Shown piece after piece: positions 8,477 to 17,266 of a DNA stretch of 64,000 bases. A model generated the notes under the pieces. That model worked only from the letters and a program-made list of their open reading frames with translations. It did no database searches and was not told the DNA's origin. The translations under genes were made by a program, and so were the position numbers. The stretch comes from Rhodococcus qingshengii (GTDB lineage Bacteria > Actinomycetota > Actinomycetes > Mycobacteriales > Mycobacteriaceae): the NCBI RefSeq assembly GCF_021025955.1, contig NZ_JAJNCL010000007.1, forward strand, positions 248,001 through 312,000, given 5' to 3'. Within the stretch, counting starts at the first letter, position 1. The number at the start of each line of letters is the position of its first letter.

Positions 8477-9589
8477 TCAAATCGATTTCGACATTTCGGA
8501 CATTCGGTTATAGGCGGGTCGCCGACGTAGTCCACGTGCGCCGACTAGTGCGAGCATCATCATCACCCCGGCGCACAACAGCATCACGGCAGTCTCGATG
8601 AACTGAAATAGCCAGTACTGGCTCTGCGGGTGATAGGCCAAGGCGTAGTGATCGATTCTCTGCTCCCGAAGGCAGTCGTCGATCTCGCGGTCTTGCTGCT
8701 TTTGATCGGAGTTATCTGAGCCCCTGCACATTGAGTAGTCGGCGTCGATCATGTTGCCGTCCACGTCGGCGAAGCCGGCACCGATGACCCACCTCGAGTC
8801 GAGATTTTGGTACGGAGACGGTGCGTATTCTGCGGCACGTGCCCGTCCGTCGATGGGTTGGACTTCGATGTCGGGAGCCGAGTAATGCTCGCGGACCATT
8901 GCGCTCAAGGCGACGGGCACGATCAAGAACATGAGAAGAGTCGTGACCATCGCGACGACTGTGTTGCGTACGAGCAAAGCGGCCGCGCTGCCGGTGACCA
9001 TGGCGACAAAGGTGTAGGCGCCGAAGACGATTCCCGTCGTGTGAAAATTGGGGAACTCCATCAACGAGAACGAGGTCATTTCATCTGTTGCGGTTGCTCC
9101 CCGGCCCAGCGAATGGGTCCAACCGAGCACCAAACCCAGGAGTGTCATCGCAAGCGTGACCGGCACGAAGACCACCAGGATCCGCAAGAAATACCACCGA
9201 ACAAGGCTGGTGGATTCCCGAAGATCGAGATTCTCGGGCCCCTGCTCGAAGTCTCTCGAGAATGTAGTGACGCCGACCAGCATTCCCGAGACGAACGGTA
9301 GTAGAAGTACGAGTAGCGTCGTCAAGGTGAGAGCGGTGTCGGCGCGGCAACCGCCACCTCCGTCGTACCAGCGTGAGCAGATCTCTCCGAAAACCCAACT
9401 CTCGCCTGAACGCTGAACGAACCATCCTGAAATTGCGGCGGTCAGGATCAGGAGGAATATCACCGCCAATGACCATACGATCTGCCCTCGGCATTGTCGC
9501 CAGGTCGCGTAGATCATCGGCGTACGCGGCTCGGTGATGTGTTGATGCGTCTCATGATCAAACAATACTGTTCGTTTGGTGATATGCAC
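8477..9589 (-). CDS. ABC-2-like membrane permease of the lanthipeptide locus
   Basis: This protein of up to 370 residues has six predicted membrane spans: near residues 38-60, 85-110, 130-156, 185-205, 210-230 and 335-358. A soluble, charged loop between spans 5 and 6 carries paired Cys (MCRGS...DDCLRE). The topology and the N-terminal ATWRQCRGQ entry fit the permease subunit of an ABC-2 exporter. It follows the lanthipeptide precursor on the same strand, as exporters do in class III clusters. No ATPase gene is nearby. The start is uncertain: the GTG at 9589 lies only 11 bases after a terminator-like hairpin, and the ATG at 9517 (MIYATWRQ) is an alternative; neither has a good ribosome binding site. 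Confidence 0.7.
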   Translation of the reverse strand: MHITKRTVLFDHETHQHITEPRTPMIYATWRQCRGQIVWSLAVIFLLILTAAISGWFVQRSGESWVFGEICSRWYDGGGGCRADTALTLTTLLVLLLPFVSGMLVGVTTFSRDFEQGPENLDLRESTSLVRWYFLRILVVFVPVTLAMTLLGLVLGWTHSLGRGATATDEMTSFSLMEFPNFHTTGIVFGAYTFVAMVTGSAAALLVRNTVVAMVTTLLMFLIVPVALSAMVREHYSAPDIEVQPIDGRARAAEYAPSPYQNLDSRWVIGAGFADVDGNMIDADYSMCRGSDNSDQKQQDREIDDCLREQRIDHYALAYHPQSQYWLFQFIETAVMLLCAGVMMMLALVGARGLRRRPAYNRMSEMSKSI

Positions 9590-9600
9590 GGATTTCGAAA

Positions 9601-9633
9601 GCCGATACCCCGGATTTGATCCGAGGTATCGGC
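9601..9633 (-). terminator. 15-bp hairpin between lanthipeptide precursor and permease
   Basis: GCCGATACCCCGGAT (9601-9615) and ATCCGAGGTATCGGC (9619-9633) pair over 15 bases with one wobble around a three-base loop. The hairpin begins 6 bases after the precursor stop and is followed, reading the minus strand, by TTTCGAAATCC. In small RiPP operons such a hairpin can stabilise the precursor mRNA and limit read-through into the exporter. Confidence 0.75.
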
Positions 9634-9639
9634 CCGAGC

Positions 9640-9750
9640 TCAGCAGAAGAAGCTGAGCGAACTGATTGCCGCGTTCTGATCAAGCTGGCCGGCATCTCCG
9701 ACGTTGCCGGCGGCGACTGAAAGGTCTTGAAGGGAGAGAATAGCGTCCAT
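9640..9750 (-). CDS. Class III lanthipeptide precursor peptide (LanA)
   Basis: This 36-codon gene is too short for ordinary calling. The product begins MDAILSLQDLSVAAG and ends NAAISSLSFFC, then TGA. The ILSLQDL motif at residues 4-10 matches the helical ILxLQ leader motif bound by class III synthetases. The C-terminus holds Ser30-x2-Ser33-x2-Cys36, the pattern from which LanKC enzymes make labionin or lanthionine rings; SapB ends with a comparable SSLSITTC. AAGGA lies 7 nt upstream of the ATG. It sits between lanKC and the permease on the same strand, exactly where a precursor is expected. The leader is acidic and the putative core is only about 7-10 residues. Confidence 0.85.
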   Translation of the reverse strand: MDAILSLQDLSVAAGNVGDAGQLDQNAAISSLSFFC

Positions 9751-9767
9751 TGTTATTTCCTTTGTTG

Positions 9768-9783
9768 ATCGGTTTTTACCGAT
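9768..9783 (-). promoter_or_regulatory. Hairpin in the lanKC-precursor spacer
   Basis: ATCGGT (9768-9773) and ACCGAT (9778-9783) pair around TTTT, 18 bases before the precursor start. The 135-base spacer is clearly AT-richer than its surroundings and holds no other credible gene. It could be a processing or stabilising element of the polycistronic message. Confidence 0.4.
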
Positions 9784-9885
9784 GGATTTGATCGATCGAA
9801 TTTTCTTGCGGTACTGATTTCATTTCAGGTTCTTGGCCTGATACTTCTGTGCTCCATTCTTCCGGGGGCGATAACTTCCGAACAA

Positions 9886-12468
9886 TTAGGAGATGTGGCA
9901 GTTCGACGCGCACATCAGTGGAAACGACTGTCGGGCAGTTGCCGATCCGGTATGTCGGAGCAATGCCAGTATTCCTGCAGATCCGGTTGCCCAATCTGTC
10001 GAGAGTCTCAAGTTCTGCTCACCTGGAAAGTGCAGGCTTCCTTGATGATTGACGGAGTGCAAACCCAGAAGCTGTAACTGTTGGGCCAATGTGCTTCCGC
10101 AATCGGCGTCGGCATAGGGGGTCGTGGAGAGCTGGACCAGAAAGAGAATCAATCCAGCTCGACCGTTGAGCAGCCCAGCTTGAGCGGTGAATTCGACTGT
10201 GGTGGAGCGGGATATCGCACGCACCGCAGCCGCGTAGCGCGGTTCGTCGACATGGCGCAGAAGCTGTAGAAGCACTAGACCCACACCGACGGATCCCGAT
10301 CCGAGATACGGCATCGTCCGGCGTTCCTCTCTCAGCTGCATCGACCCGTCAGGGCACATCTGCATCACAGACAGATCGATGTCGACGAGCTGGCGTGCGT
10401 GTTTCAGCGATCGAGGGTCACCGCTCAGTTCGTAGTGGCGAGTCCAGAACAGCGCTTGTCCGCTCGGTCCCCGCATCAGCCCGCCTCGGCCGGCCACTGC
10501 CCAAGGCGTTCCGCCGGTGTCGCGGACATGCAAGCGAGCAGCTGAAATTCGTTCGCGCAGAGTCTCGGTCACGACAGCGAGAGTGGGTGACACCGTCGGT
10601 CGTGAAACCGATTCCTCGAGTAGAAGGCAACCGATTCCGGAAAGGCCGCTGAAAAGGCTGGAGTCGAGCTCGTCGAGTGGGGCTCTGCATAAAGTCTCGA
10701 CCCATCTGTCGGCAGTCGAGTGTCGTCCTAGTTGCCGAAAGGTGTGCACCGCACCCGCGAGCCCGTCGAAGAAGCCGAACTGTGGTTGCGCATCCGAATC
10801 AACCTGGTGTTCAGTCCATTCCAGAACTGACTCCAAGGTGTCGGTGGGAAGATCGTCGGCGAGCAGGTTTCCGCAAGAGCCGTGAGCAATGCCGTAGCCG
10901 TTCAGTTCGAACTGGGCGATGTCGCCGGGAAAGAGTCGATCAGAGCGGGAGAGATCAAGCGAGGCGAGGATGCCGCAGCGCAGTAGAGCGGCCGTAAGTT
11001 GCAAGGTTTCCTTCGACGACGTGTCCCAACGATGTGGGCGTTCCTCCGGTTCCGGCGGCTGTACGTCGAGCATCGAGTAGAGCGAGGCACGGAAGGCACG
11101 AGGAAGATCGAATCGAGACACCGCATAGTCGATGAGTTCGGGAATCTTGTTGCAATCGAGAGGGAACAATGTAGTAAGTGGGACAAAGAGTCCCAGCTCG
11201 ATGCATCCCAAGGAGTATCGATCCGCCTCGATTCCTGTCAACTGTTGCGGTGCGGTGTATCCGGGAGCTCCGGTGGACCGGGGCGGATGCTCGTCGATGT
11301 TGTGGGCCATCTCGAAGTCGATGATCCGAATACCAGACGGTGAGCACATGACGTTGCCAGGGTGAAGATCGGCATGAACGATTCCGGCGTTGTGGAAGCT
11401 CTCGACCGCGGTGGTCAGCTGTTGTGCAATATCGAGCGCCCAGGTTCTGTAATCCGTTCGGGAACCGAGTGTCTGGTCCGCACGTATCAGTGGGTAGCGG
11501 AGCGCAATTTCCTGATTCAGGGGAGTACCGGGAGCGCGCGAGGTGACAAGGAAGTGGTGTCCCTCGCGCTCGAACAAGCTGATGGCAGAAGGTGAGTACG
11601 GGTTGTCGGCGAGGTGTGTCAACTTGTCGTACTCGTTGCGGATGCGGTCGATTGCGTACCGGCCGTTGGCGTCCGGGGCGGTGAAGGGTCTGCCTTCTTT
11701 GATGACCAGATTGACGCCGTTGCTGTCGAACGCAGAGTAGATTCCTCCACTATTGCTGAAGTGCAGGGCTTCTCGAATCGAGAAGGGGAACTCACCTGGT
11801 GATTTGAGTTTGTCTTGTTGCGCACGAACAAAGTCCGGGATTTGTACCCAATCGGGAGTTCTGAAGGAAGTGCCGCGCAGATCTGGCTCGAGCGATCCGT
11901 CAGGACGCCGGATTGCCGGGACACGATCGCCGAACGAATCGTAGGTCTGCATGGGCAGGTACGCGCCGTATCGAAGGTAGAGCGGTCCACGGTTCCAGCG
12001 CACATCGCTGAGGATGTAGGGCCCGTCGGCACCCGCGACAAGCCTGTCCAGTTCGGTGATGACACGTTGTGTGGCAACACCATCCGACGGATAGATCGTG
12101 ATGAATTTTCCGCTGGAAGTTCGATTGGCCTGCTTGCTGTTGGACAACATGAGGTCTGTCGCCGTCCGAAGAAATTTGAACGGCACCAGATTGTGGCCGC
12201 AATACGCGGAAACAGTATCGAGCAGTTCCTGTGCATTGGCTTGGGTAGCGGAGCAGTGAATCTTCCATCCCTGGTCGGGTAGCGGGGCGCCAGGCGGTTG
12301 GAAGTAGTTCCATGGTCCGCCCTGGGGACCGCGCCGCCAGAGTGGCCACTCCACCGACTTTGCAGGGACAAAGTGCTGGACAGTCGGTGTTTCAGGTCGA
12401 GTGGCAGTTCTGATTCGGTCGTAGAAATGCGAGTCGGCACGTGTGAAGGCAACGTATCGCAGGTCCAC
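9886..12468 (-). CDS. Class III lanthionine synthetase LanKC
   Basis: This 860-residue three-domain enzyme phosphorylates Ser/Thr of the precursor, eliminates phosphate and cyclises onto Cys. The N-terminal lyase domain opens with the family signature MDLRYVAFTRADSHFYD (to about 220). The kinase (about 240-500) has the ATP-binding Lys in VNLVIKEGRPF, the catalytic loop HADLHPGN (about 365-372) and a DFE metal motif. The C-terminal LanC-like cyclase (about 510-860) shows GGLMRGPSGQ, GSGSVGVGL, GLLNGRAGL and STDWATGSAGILAL, without the Cys-Cys-His zinc set, which defines class III rather than IV. The GTG at 12468 is preferred: GGGAGG lies 6 nt upstream and it gives the conserved start; a TTG at 12474 is the longer option. 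Confidence 0.92.
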   Translation of the reverse strand: MDLRYVAFTRADSHFYDRIRTATRPETPTVQHFVPAKSVEWPLWRRGPQGGPWNYFQPPGAPLPDQGWKIHCSATQANAQELLDTVSAYCGHNLVPFKFLRTATDLMLSNSKQANRTSSGKFITIYPSDGVATQRVITELDRLVAGADGPYILSDVRWNRGPLYLRYGAYLPMQTYDSFGDRVPAIRRPDGSLEPDLRGTSFRTPDWVQIPDFVRAQQDKLKSPGEFPFSIREALHFSNSGGIYSAFDSNGVNLVIKEGRPFTAPDANGRYAIDRIRNEYDKLTHLADNPYSPSAISLFEREGHHFLVTSRAPGTPLNQEIALRYPLIRADQTLGSRTDYRTWALDIAQQLTTAVESFHNAGIVHADLHPGNVMCSPSGIRIIDFEMAHNIDEHPPRSTGAPGYTAPQQLTGIEADRYSLGCIELGLFVPLTTLFPLDCNKIPELIDYAVSRFDLPRAFRASLYSMLDVQPPEPEERPHRWDTSSKETLQLTAALLRCGILASLDLSRSDRLFPGDIAQFELNGYGIAHGSCGNLLADDLPTDTLESVLEWTEHQVDSDAQPQFGFFDGLAGAVHTFRQLGRHSTADRWVETLCRAPLDELDSSLFSGLSGIGCLLLEESVSRPTVSPTLAVVTETLRERISAARLHVRDTGGTPWAVAGRGGLMRGPSGQALFWTRHYELSGDPRSLKHARQLVDIDLSVMQMCPDGSMQLREERRTMPYLGSGSVGVGLVLLQLLRHVDEPRYAAAVRAISRSTTVEFTAQAGLLNGRAGLILFLVQLSTTPYADADCGSTLAQQLQLLGLHSVNHQGSLHFPGEQNLRLSTDWATGSAGILALLRHTGSATARQSFPLMCASNCHIS

Positions 12469-12700
12469 GCTCAACCTCCCGGTCAGTCCCCCTGCGGTTT
12501 GTCATCGATTGGTGCCACGTCCCGAATCCCCATGTGGCTTGGATTGCTTGTGGCGGAAGGTTATCCGATTCCGGACATTTCGGGCGAAGATTGAAAACCT
12601 ATCATTCGAAAGTACTAACGGATGGCTTGGGGCCTGGCGAGGTTACTGATCGCGCGAACCATCGTTGGTCAGCACTTGCTTCGAAGCCTGACGGTTCCTC

Positions 12701-12745
12701 TTGACGCGCGGGTCACGTCGGTGGTAATTCTTTAGCGAGCGCTAA
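12701..12745 (+). promoter_or_regulatory. Promoter and TetR-type operator of the thiolase operon
   Basis: TTGACG (12701-12706) and TAATTC (12725-12730) form a sigma-70-like promoter with an 18-base spacer. The perfect palindrome TTAGCGAGCGCTAA (12732-12745) follows the -10 directly. A TetR-family gene closes the operon (14838), so autoregulation is the likely circuit. The rest of 12469-12840 carries the lanKC upstream region on the other strand and no credible gene. Confidence 0.7.
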
Positions 12746-12840
12746 GTCAGGGTGCGCCCTCGATCTCGGTCCGGTGCCCGGCGCCACGAAACTCGGGTGC
12801 CGGACCGCCCCAGCAATGCACGTCCTCGAAGGGAACGAAG

Positions 12841-14034
12841 ATGACCAAGGCAGTGATCGTCGATGTAGTCCGGATCGCGTCCGGTAAGGGGAAGCCGGGC
12901 GGAGCACTGTCCGGGACGCACCCCGTCGAACTGATGGCCCACGTTCTGCGTTCCATCACCTCGCGAAACGGCCTCGACCCCGCCCTGGTGGACGACGTAA
13001 TCGGCGGTTGCGTCGGGCAGGCCGGTGAGCAGGCTCTCAACATCACCCGCAGCGCGCTCCTCTCGGCAGGATTCCCCGAGTCGGTACCCGCCACCACGAT
13101 CGATCGCCAGTGCGGATCAAGTCAGCAAGCTGCGCACTTTGCGGCGCAGGGTGTGATCGCCGGTGCATACGACATCGTGATCGCGGCGGGCGTCGAATCG
13201 ATGAGTCGTGTCCCGATGGGCACTACGACGATGGGGAAGGACGCTTCCGGTCCGGGCATCGCGGCTCGCTACCCCGAAGGACTGGTCAATCAGGGCATCT
13301 CCGCGGAGTTGATCGCCGCGAAGTGGAAGTTCGACCGCGAGGCTCTCGACGCATTCGCTGCGCAGTCCCACCAGCGTGCAGCGGAGGCAGCGGCGAAGGG
13401 GCTCTTCGACAAGGAAATCCTGCCGATCTCGGTGACCGATGCCGCCGGTGAGACCTTCTCGCACACCGTCGACGAGACGGTTCGTGCGTCCACTACCGCA
13501 GAGGGCCTCGTCGGCTTGAAGCCGTCGTTCTACTCGGAGAAGTACGCGCAGCGTTTCCCCGAGGCACAATGGTCGATCACTCCCGGTAACTCGTCGCCGC
13601 TCACCGACGGCGCGTCCGCGGCACTGATCATGAGCGAAGAAATGGCGTCGAAGCTGGGGCTGACGCCGCGAGCACGCTTCCATTCCTTCTCCGTCGCGGG
13701 CGATGACCCGATCTTCATGCTCACCGCGCCCATCCCGGCCACACACAAGGTGCTCGCTCGCGCCGGTCTGAGTATCGACGACATCGACACGTACGAGGTC
13801 AACGAGGCATTTGCTCCCGTGCCGCTCGCCTGGGCTCACGAGTTCGGCGCCGACCCGGCAAAGCTCAACCCGTGGGGCGGCGCCATTGCTCTCGGCCATG
13901 CCCTTGGGTCCTCGGGTACTCGTCTGCTGACCACGATGGTCAACCACCTCGAGGCCACCGGCGGACGTTACGGTCTGCAGACCATGTGCGAGGGCGCAGG
14001 CATGGCCAACGCCACCATCATCGAACGTATCTGA
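12841..14034 (+). CDS. Acetyl-CoA C-acyltransferase (3-ketoacyl-CoA thiolase)
   Basis: A 397-residue degradative thiolase cleaving 3-ketoacyl-CoA with CoA. All catalytic motifs are present: the acyl-carrying Cys in [10 protein letters not shown] (about residue 93), the His in [19 protein letters not shown] (about 352), and the proton-shuttling Cys in [11 protein letters not shown] (about 383). Length is normal for the family. The start is supported by AAGGGAACGA just upstream. It is followed after 28 bases by an HSD10-like 3-hydroxyacyl-CoA dehydrogenase and then a TetR regulator. The unit therefore performs the last two beta-oxidation steps for a particular substrate class, which the sequence does not identify. 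Confidence 0.93.
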   Translation: MTKAVIVDVVRIASGKGKPGGALSGTHPVELMAHVLRSITSRNGLDPALVDDVIGGCVGQAGEQALNITRSALLSAGFPESVPATTIDRQCGSSQQAAHFAAQGVIAGAYDIVIAAGVESMSRVPMGTTTMGKDASGPGIAARYPEGLVNQGISAELIAAKWKFDREALDAFAAQSHQRAAEAAAKGLFDKEILPISVTDAAGETFSHTVDETVRASTTAEGLVGLKPSFYSEKYAQRFPEAQWSITPGNSSPLTDGASAALIMSEEMASKLGLTPRARFHSFSVAGDDPIFMLTAPIPATHKVLARAGLSIDDIDTYEVNEAFAPVPLAWAHEFGADPAKLNPWGGAIALGHALGSSGTRLLTTMVNHLEATGGRYGLQTMCEGAGMANATIIERI

Positions 14035-14062
14035 AAAACATAACCTTTCGAAAGGAACTCCC

Positions 14063-14824
14063 ATGATCGTCAACGACAGCGTCGCCGTCGTCACCGGTGG
14101 AGCATCCGGCCTCGGCTTGGCCACCACCAAAGCCCTTCTTGCCGACGGCGCCAGCGTCGTCATCATCGACCTTCCGTCGTCGAACGGTGAAGCCATCGCC
14201 AAGGAACTCGGCGACCGGGTCCGCTTCGCGGCGGCAGATGTCACCGACGAGGCTGCGGTCACCGCTGCACTCGACGTGGCCGAGTCTCTCGGACCCCTGC
14301 GCGTGGCAGTCAACTGCGCCGGAATCGGCAACGCAGTGAAGACGGTCAGCAAGAAGGGCGCCTTCCCGCTCGACGCGTTCAAGAAGGTCATCGACGTCAA
14401 CCTGATCGGCACCTTCAACGTCCTTCGTCTTGCTGCGGAACGTATTTCGAAGACCGAACCCATCGACGGCGAACGCGGCGTCATCATCAACACCGCCTCG
14501 GTCGCAGCGTACGACGGTCAGATCGGGCAGGCTGCGTACTCCGCGTCGAAGGGCGGCGTCGTCGGTATGACGCTTCCCATCGCCCGTGACCTCGCGTCGC
14601 TGCTGATCCGCGTCAACACCATCGCACCCGGCCTGTTCAAGACCCCGTTGCTGGCAGGACTGCCTGAAGCCGCCCAGGCATCGTTGGGTCAGCAGGTGCC
14701 CCACCCCTCACGCCTGGGTGATCCCAGCGAGTACGGCGCGCTTGCTGCGCACATCGTCTCCAATCCGATGCTCAACGGTGAGACGATCCGCCTCGACGGT
14801 GCAATCCGTATGGCACCGCGGTAA
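14063..14824 (+). CDS. 3-hydroxyacyl-CoA dehydrogenase, HSD10-like SDR
   Basis: This 253-residue NAD-dependent SDR resembles type-2 3-hydroxyacyl-CoA dehydrogenase (HSD17B10). It has TGGASGLG (cofactor), NCAGIG, and the Ser-Tyr-Lys triad in [11 protein letters not shown]...AYSASKGG; the [13 protein letters not shown] segment is typical of the HSD10 group. AAAGGA lies just upstream of the ATG. Position between thiolase and regulator indicates oxidation of 3-hydroxyacyl-CoA to the thiolase substrate. Confidence 0.9.
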   Translation: MIVNDSVAVVTGGASGLGLATTKALLADGASVVIIDLPSSNGEAIAKELGDRVRFAAADVTDEAAVTAALDVAESLGPLRVAVNCAGIGNAVKTVSKKGAFPLDAFKKVIDVNLIGTFNVLRLAAERISKTEPIDGERGVIINTASVAAYDGQIGQAAYSASKGGVVGMTLPIARDLASLLIRVNTIAPGLFKTPLLAGLPEAAQASLGQQVPHPSRLGDPSEYGALAAHIVSNPMLNGETIRLDGAIRMAPR

Positions 14825-14837
14825 TTTCGGCCAATAC

Positions 14838-15464
14838 ATGACTGGCGAGGTGAGGTCGGTGAATTCGGTGGCAGCGGACTGGAGGTCCTTCCCGCCGCTG
14901 GTGATGACCGACATCCTGACGGCTTCGCTCGAGTTGTTCGACGAGAACGGTTACCACGGCACGACTGTGCGGCAGATCGCCAATCGTGTCGGGGTAACCG
15001 TTCCCGCGCTCTACTATCACCACGCGAACAAAGAGGCAGTCCTCGTCGCTCTGTTCGAGATCTCGATGAGTGAGCTGAATACCAGAACCGAAGCGGCAGA
15101 GGCGGAAGCCGGCGAAAACCCGGTTCGACGCTTCGCGTTGGTGGTGGAGGCGATTGTTCTCTACATGACCCACCGGTCGCGGCATGCTGCGTTGGACACC
15201 GAGATCCGGCATGTCTCACCGGAAAGCCGCAGCCGATACGCCGCCAGTCGTAAGCGGCTCGAGTTGCTCATGCGCAGGATCGTCGACGACGGTGTGGCGT
15301 CTGGAGATTTCTCGGTCGCCGACACCGAAGAGACCGTCCGGGCCATACTCGGTATGGCGCAGTCACTACCGCGTTGGTTTCAGACCGGTGGCCCGATGTC
15401 ACCGTCACAATTGGCGCAGAAGTACGTCGACATCGCATTTCATACGGTCGGGCATCGTCCGTAA
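14838..15464 (+). CDS. TetR-family regulator of the thiolase/HSD operon
   Basis: This 208-residue repressor-like protein has an N-terminal TetR HTH (ILTASLELFDENGYHGTTVR, then QIANRVGVTVPALYYHHANKE). Its all-helical ligand domain ends FQTGGPMSPSQLAQKYVDIA, a tail also seen in KstR2-type acyl-CoA-responsive regulators. It begins 14 bases after the dehydrogenase and is probably co-transcribed; the palindrome at 12732-12745 is its probable operator. The start is uncertain between the ATG at 14838 (no clear ribosome binding site) and a GTG at 14859 preceded by GAGGTGAGG. An acyl-CoA inducer is inference. Confidence 0.87.
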   Translation: MTGEVRSVNSVAADWRSFPPLVMTDILTASLELFDENGYHGTTVRQIANRVGVTVPALYYHHANKEAVLVALFEISMSELNTRTEAAEAEAGENPVRRFALVVEAIVLYMTHRSRHAALDTEIRHVSPESRSRYAASRKRLELLMRRIVDDGVASGDFSVADTEETVRAILGMAQSLPRWFQTGGPMSPSQLAQKYVDIAFHTVGHRP

Positions 15465-15482
15465 AAGTGTCTCGGCCTGAAC

Positions 15483-15521
15483 GAAGGTGAGCAACAGGTC
15501 GAAAACCTGTTGCCCACCTTC
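15483..15521. terminator. Bidirectional hairpin between convergent TetR and FadD genes
   Basis: GAAGGTGAGCAACAGG (15483-15498) pairs with CCTGTTGCCCACCTTC (15506-15521) with one mismatch around a seven-base loop. It lies between two convergent genes and probably terminates both. Confidence 0.85.
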
Positions 15522-15550
15522 AGTATTCGTACTTCAGAATTCACTCCGTG

Positions 15551-17173
15551 TCAGAGTCGCGTTACTTCGAGTCCGCCCTCGTGGTAGTCGGCCCGCAAGC
15601 GCTTCTTGTCGAACTTGCCGACGCTCGTCTTCGGAACTTCCTGAACCACAGCCCAGTTCTCGGGGAGCTGCCACTTGGCAACCTTGTCCGAAAGGTACTG
15701 CTGCAGTTCGGACATCGTGGTCTCGGATCCGGCGCGAAGAACAACCGCGACCAACGGGCGCTCGTCCCACTTCTCGTCCGGCACGCCGATGACGGCAGCT
15801 TCGGTGACGTCGGGGTGGCCCATCACGGCGTTCTCGAGGTCGACCGATGAGATCCATTCGCCGCCGGACTTGATGATGTCCTTGGAGCGGTCGGACAGGC
15901 TCAGGAAGCCGTCGGCCGTGATGGATCCGACGTCGCCGGTCTTGAGCCAGCCGTCGTTGAACTTGTCTTCCGCGTCGACGCCGTAGTACGACCCGGTGAT
16001 CCAGGGGCCGCGCACTTCCAGCTCGCCGACGGAAACTCCGTCGTGTGCAACAACTTTGCCGTCGTCGTCGATGAGACGTGCCTCGACGGATGCCGGGAAT
16101 CGCCCCTGGGAGTAGCGGTACTTCCACATTGCGTCGCCGGTGACGCCGGCCGGCGGGCGGGCAACGGATCCGAGCGGGGAGGTTTCGGTCATGCCCCAGG
16201 CGTGCAGGACGGAGACGTTGTGATCGGCTTCGAATGCATGCATGAGGGCGGGCGGTACCGCGGAGCCGCCGATCAGAACCTCGCGCATCGAGGAGATGTC
16301 CTGAGGGTTCTGCTCGAGGTAGAGGTGCAGGCCCTGCCAGATGGTGGGTACGGCCGCGGCGAACGTCGGCTGCTCGCTGGCGATGATCGCAGCCAACGGG
16401 GCGGGCTGGAGGAAGCGGTCGGGCATGATCAGCGAGGCGCCGATCATGAACGCGGCGTAGGGAAGTCCCCACGACATGGCGTGGAACTGAGGCACCACGG
16501 CGAGCGCACGATCGCCCTGGGCGAGGTTGGGGCCGTCGCTCATGCAGACCTGCATGGAGTGTAGGTAGATCGAACGGTGGGAGTAGACGACGCCCTTGGG
16601 ATCGCCGGTGGTGCCGGACGTGTAACACATTGCGGCAGCGCTGAGTTCGTCGACCTCGGGCCAGTCGAACTCGGTGGGCTGATCGGCGATCAAGCCCTCG
16701 TAGGTGTGAACCTGCACGCCCTCGGGAGCTTCGAGTCCTGCAGTGGAGGAGCCGGTGACGATGATGTGCTTGACGGTCGTCAGCGACGGAAGCTGCGGAG
16801 AGAGAAGCGGAATCAGGGACGGGTCGACGATGATCACGCGGTCCTCGGCGTGGTTGGCGACGTGGATCAACTGTTCGGGGAACAGGCGAATGTTCAGCGT
16901 GTGGAGCACAGCGCCCATCGAGGGGATCGCCAGGTATGCCTCGAGGTGCTCGGAGTTGTTCCACATGAACGTGGCGACTCGCTCGTCACCCTCGACCCCG
17001 AGCCCGCGCAGGGCGTGCGCAAGCTGTGCACAACGCTTGCCGACGTCTGCGTATGACACGCGTCGCGGGCCGGACTCGGTCCACGTGACAACCTCGGAGG
17101 CGCCGTGAACGGAGGCGCCGTGGCGGAGAAGTTGAGCAATGGAGAGGGGGGCGTCTTGCATTGTGCTCAGCAT
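15551..17173 (-). CDS. Acyl-CoA synthetase (FadD-type AMP ligase)
   Basis: A 540-residue ANL-superfamily ligase that adenylates a carboxylic acid and transfers it to CoA. Motifs: YTSGTTGDPKGV (ATP loop, about 190-200), WGMTETSP (adenine), LKTGDVG and DRSKDIIKSGGEWIS (hinge), and the catalytic Lys in TSVGKFDKKRL near the C-terminus. It is preceded by CAGGAG 6 nt before the ATG at 17173. It is convergent with the thiolase-HSD10-TetR operon, so it may activate the acid that operon degrades. The region 95 bases upstream contains a partial match to the operon's palindrome. Confidence 0.92.
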   Translation of the reverse strand: MLSTMQDAPLSIAQLLRHGASVHGASEVVTWTESGPRRVSYADVGKRCAQLAHALRGLGVEGDERVATFMWNNSEHLEAYLAIPSMGAVLHTLNIRLFPEQLIHVANHAEDRVIIVDPSLIPLLSPQLPSLTTVKHIIVTGSSTAGLEAPEGVQVHTYEGLIADQPTEFDWPEVDELSAAAMCYTSGTTGDPKGVVYSHRSIYLHSMQVCMSDGPNLAQGDRALAVVPQFHAMSWGLPYAAFMIGASLIMPDRFLQPAPLAAIIASEQPTFAAAVPTIWQGLHLYLEQNPQDISSMREVLIGGSAVPPALMHAFEADHNVSVLHAWGMTETSPLGSVARPPAGVTGDAMWKYRYSQGRFPASVEARLIDDDGKVVAHDGVSVGELEVRGPWITGSYYGVDAEDKFNDGWLKTGDVGSITADGFLSLSDRSKDIIKSGGEWISSVDLENAVMGHPDVTEAAVIGVPDEKWDERPLVAVVLRAGSETTMSELQQYLSDKVAKWQLPENWAVVQEVPKTSVGKFDKKRLRADYHEGGLEVTRL

Positions 17174-17266
17174 GGGCTGCTCCTGTTTGGTGTGTGAGAC
17201 CGGTGCTTTTGCCCACGGGCCGTCACAAACGATGTGCTGTGGCTGCCAGATTAGTCACAGCTCCGA

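Noticed and set aside
9776-9994. A 72-codon minus-strand frame across the lanKC end and the spacer, considered as a second precursor.
   Set aside because: It overlaps lanKC in another frame, lacks an ILxLQ-type leader and has no C-terminal Ser/Cys ring pattern.
13117-14493. A 458-codon minus-strand frame opposite the thiolase and HSD10-like genes.
   Set aside because: The plus strand carries intact catalytic motifs for both enzymes; the antisense frame has none.
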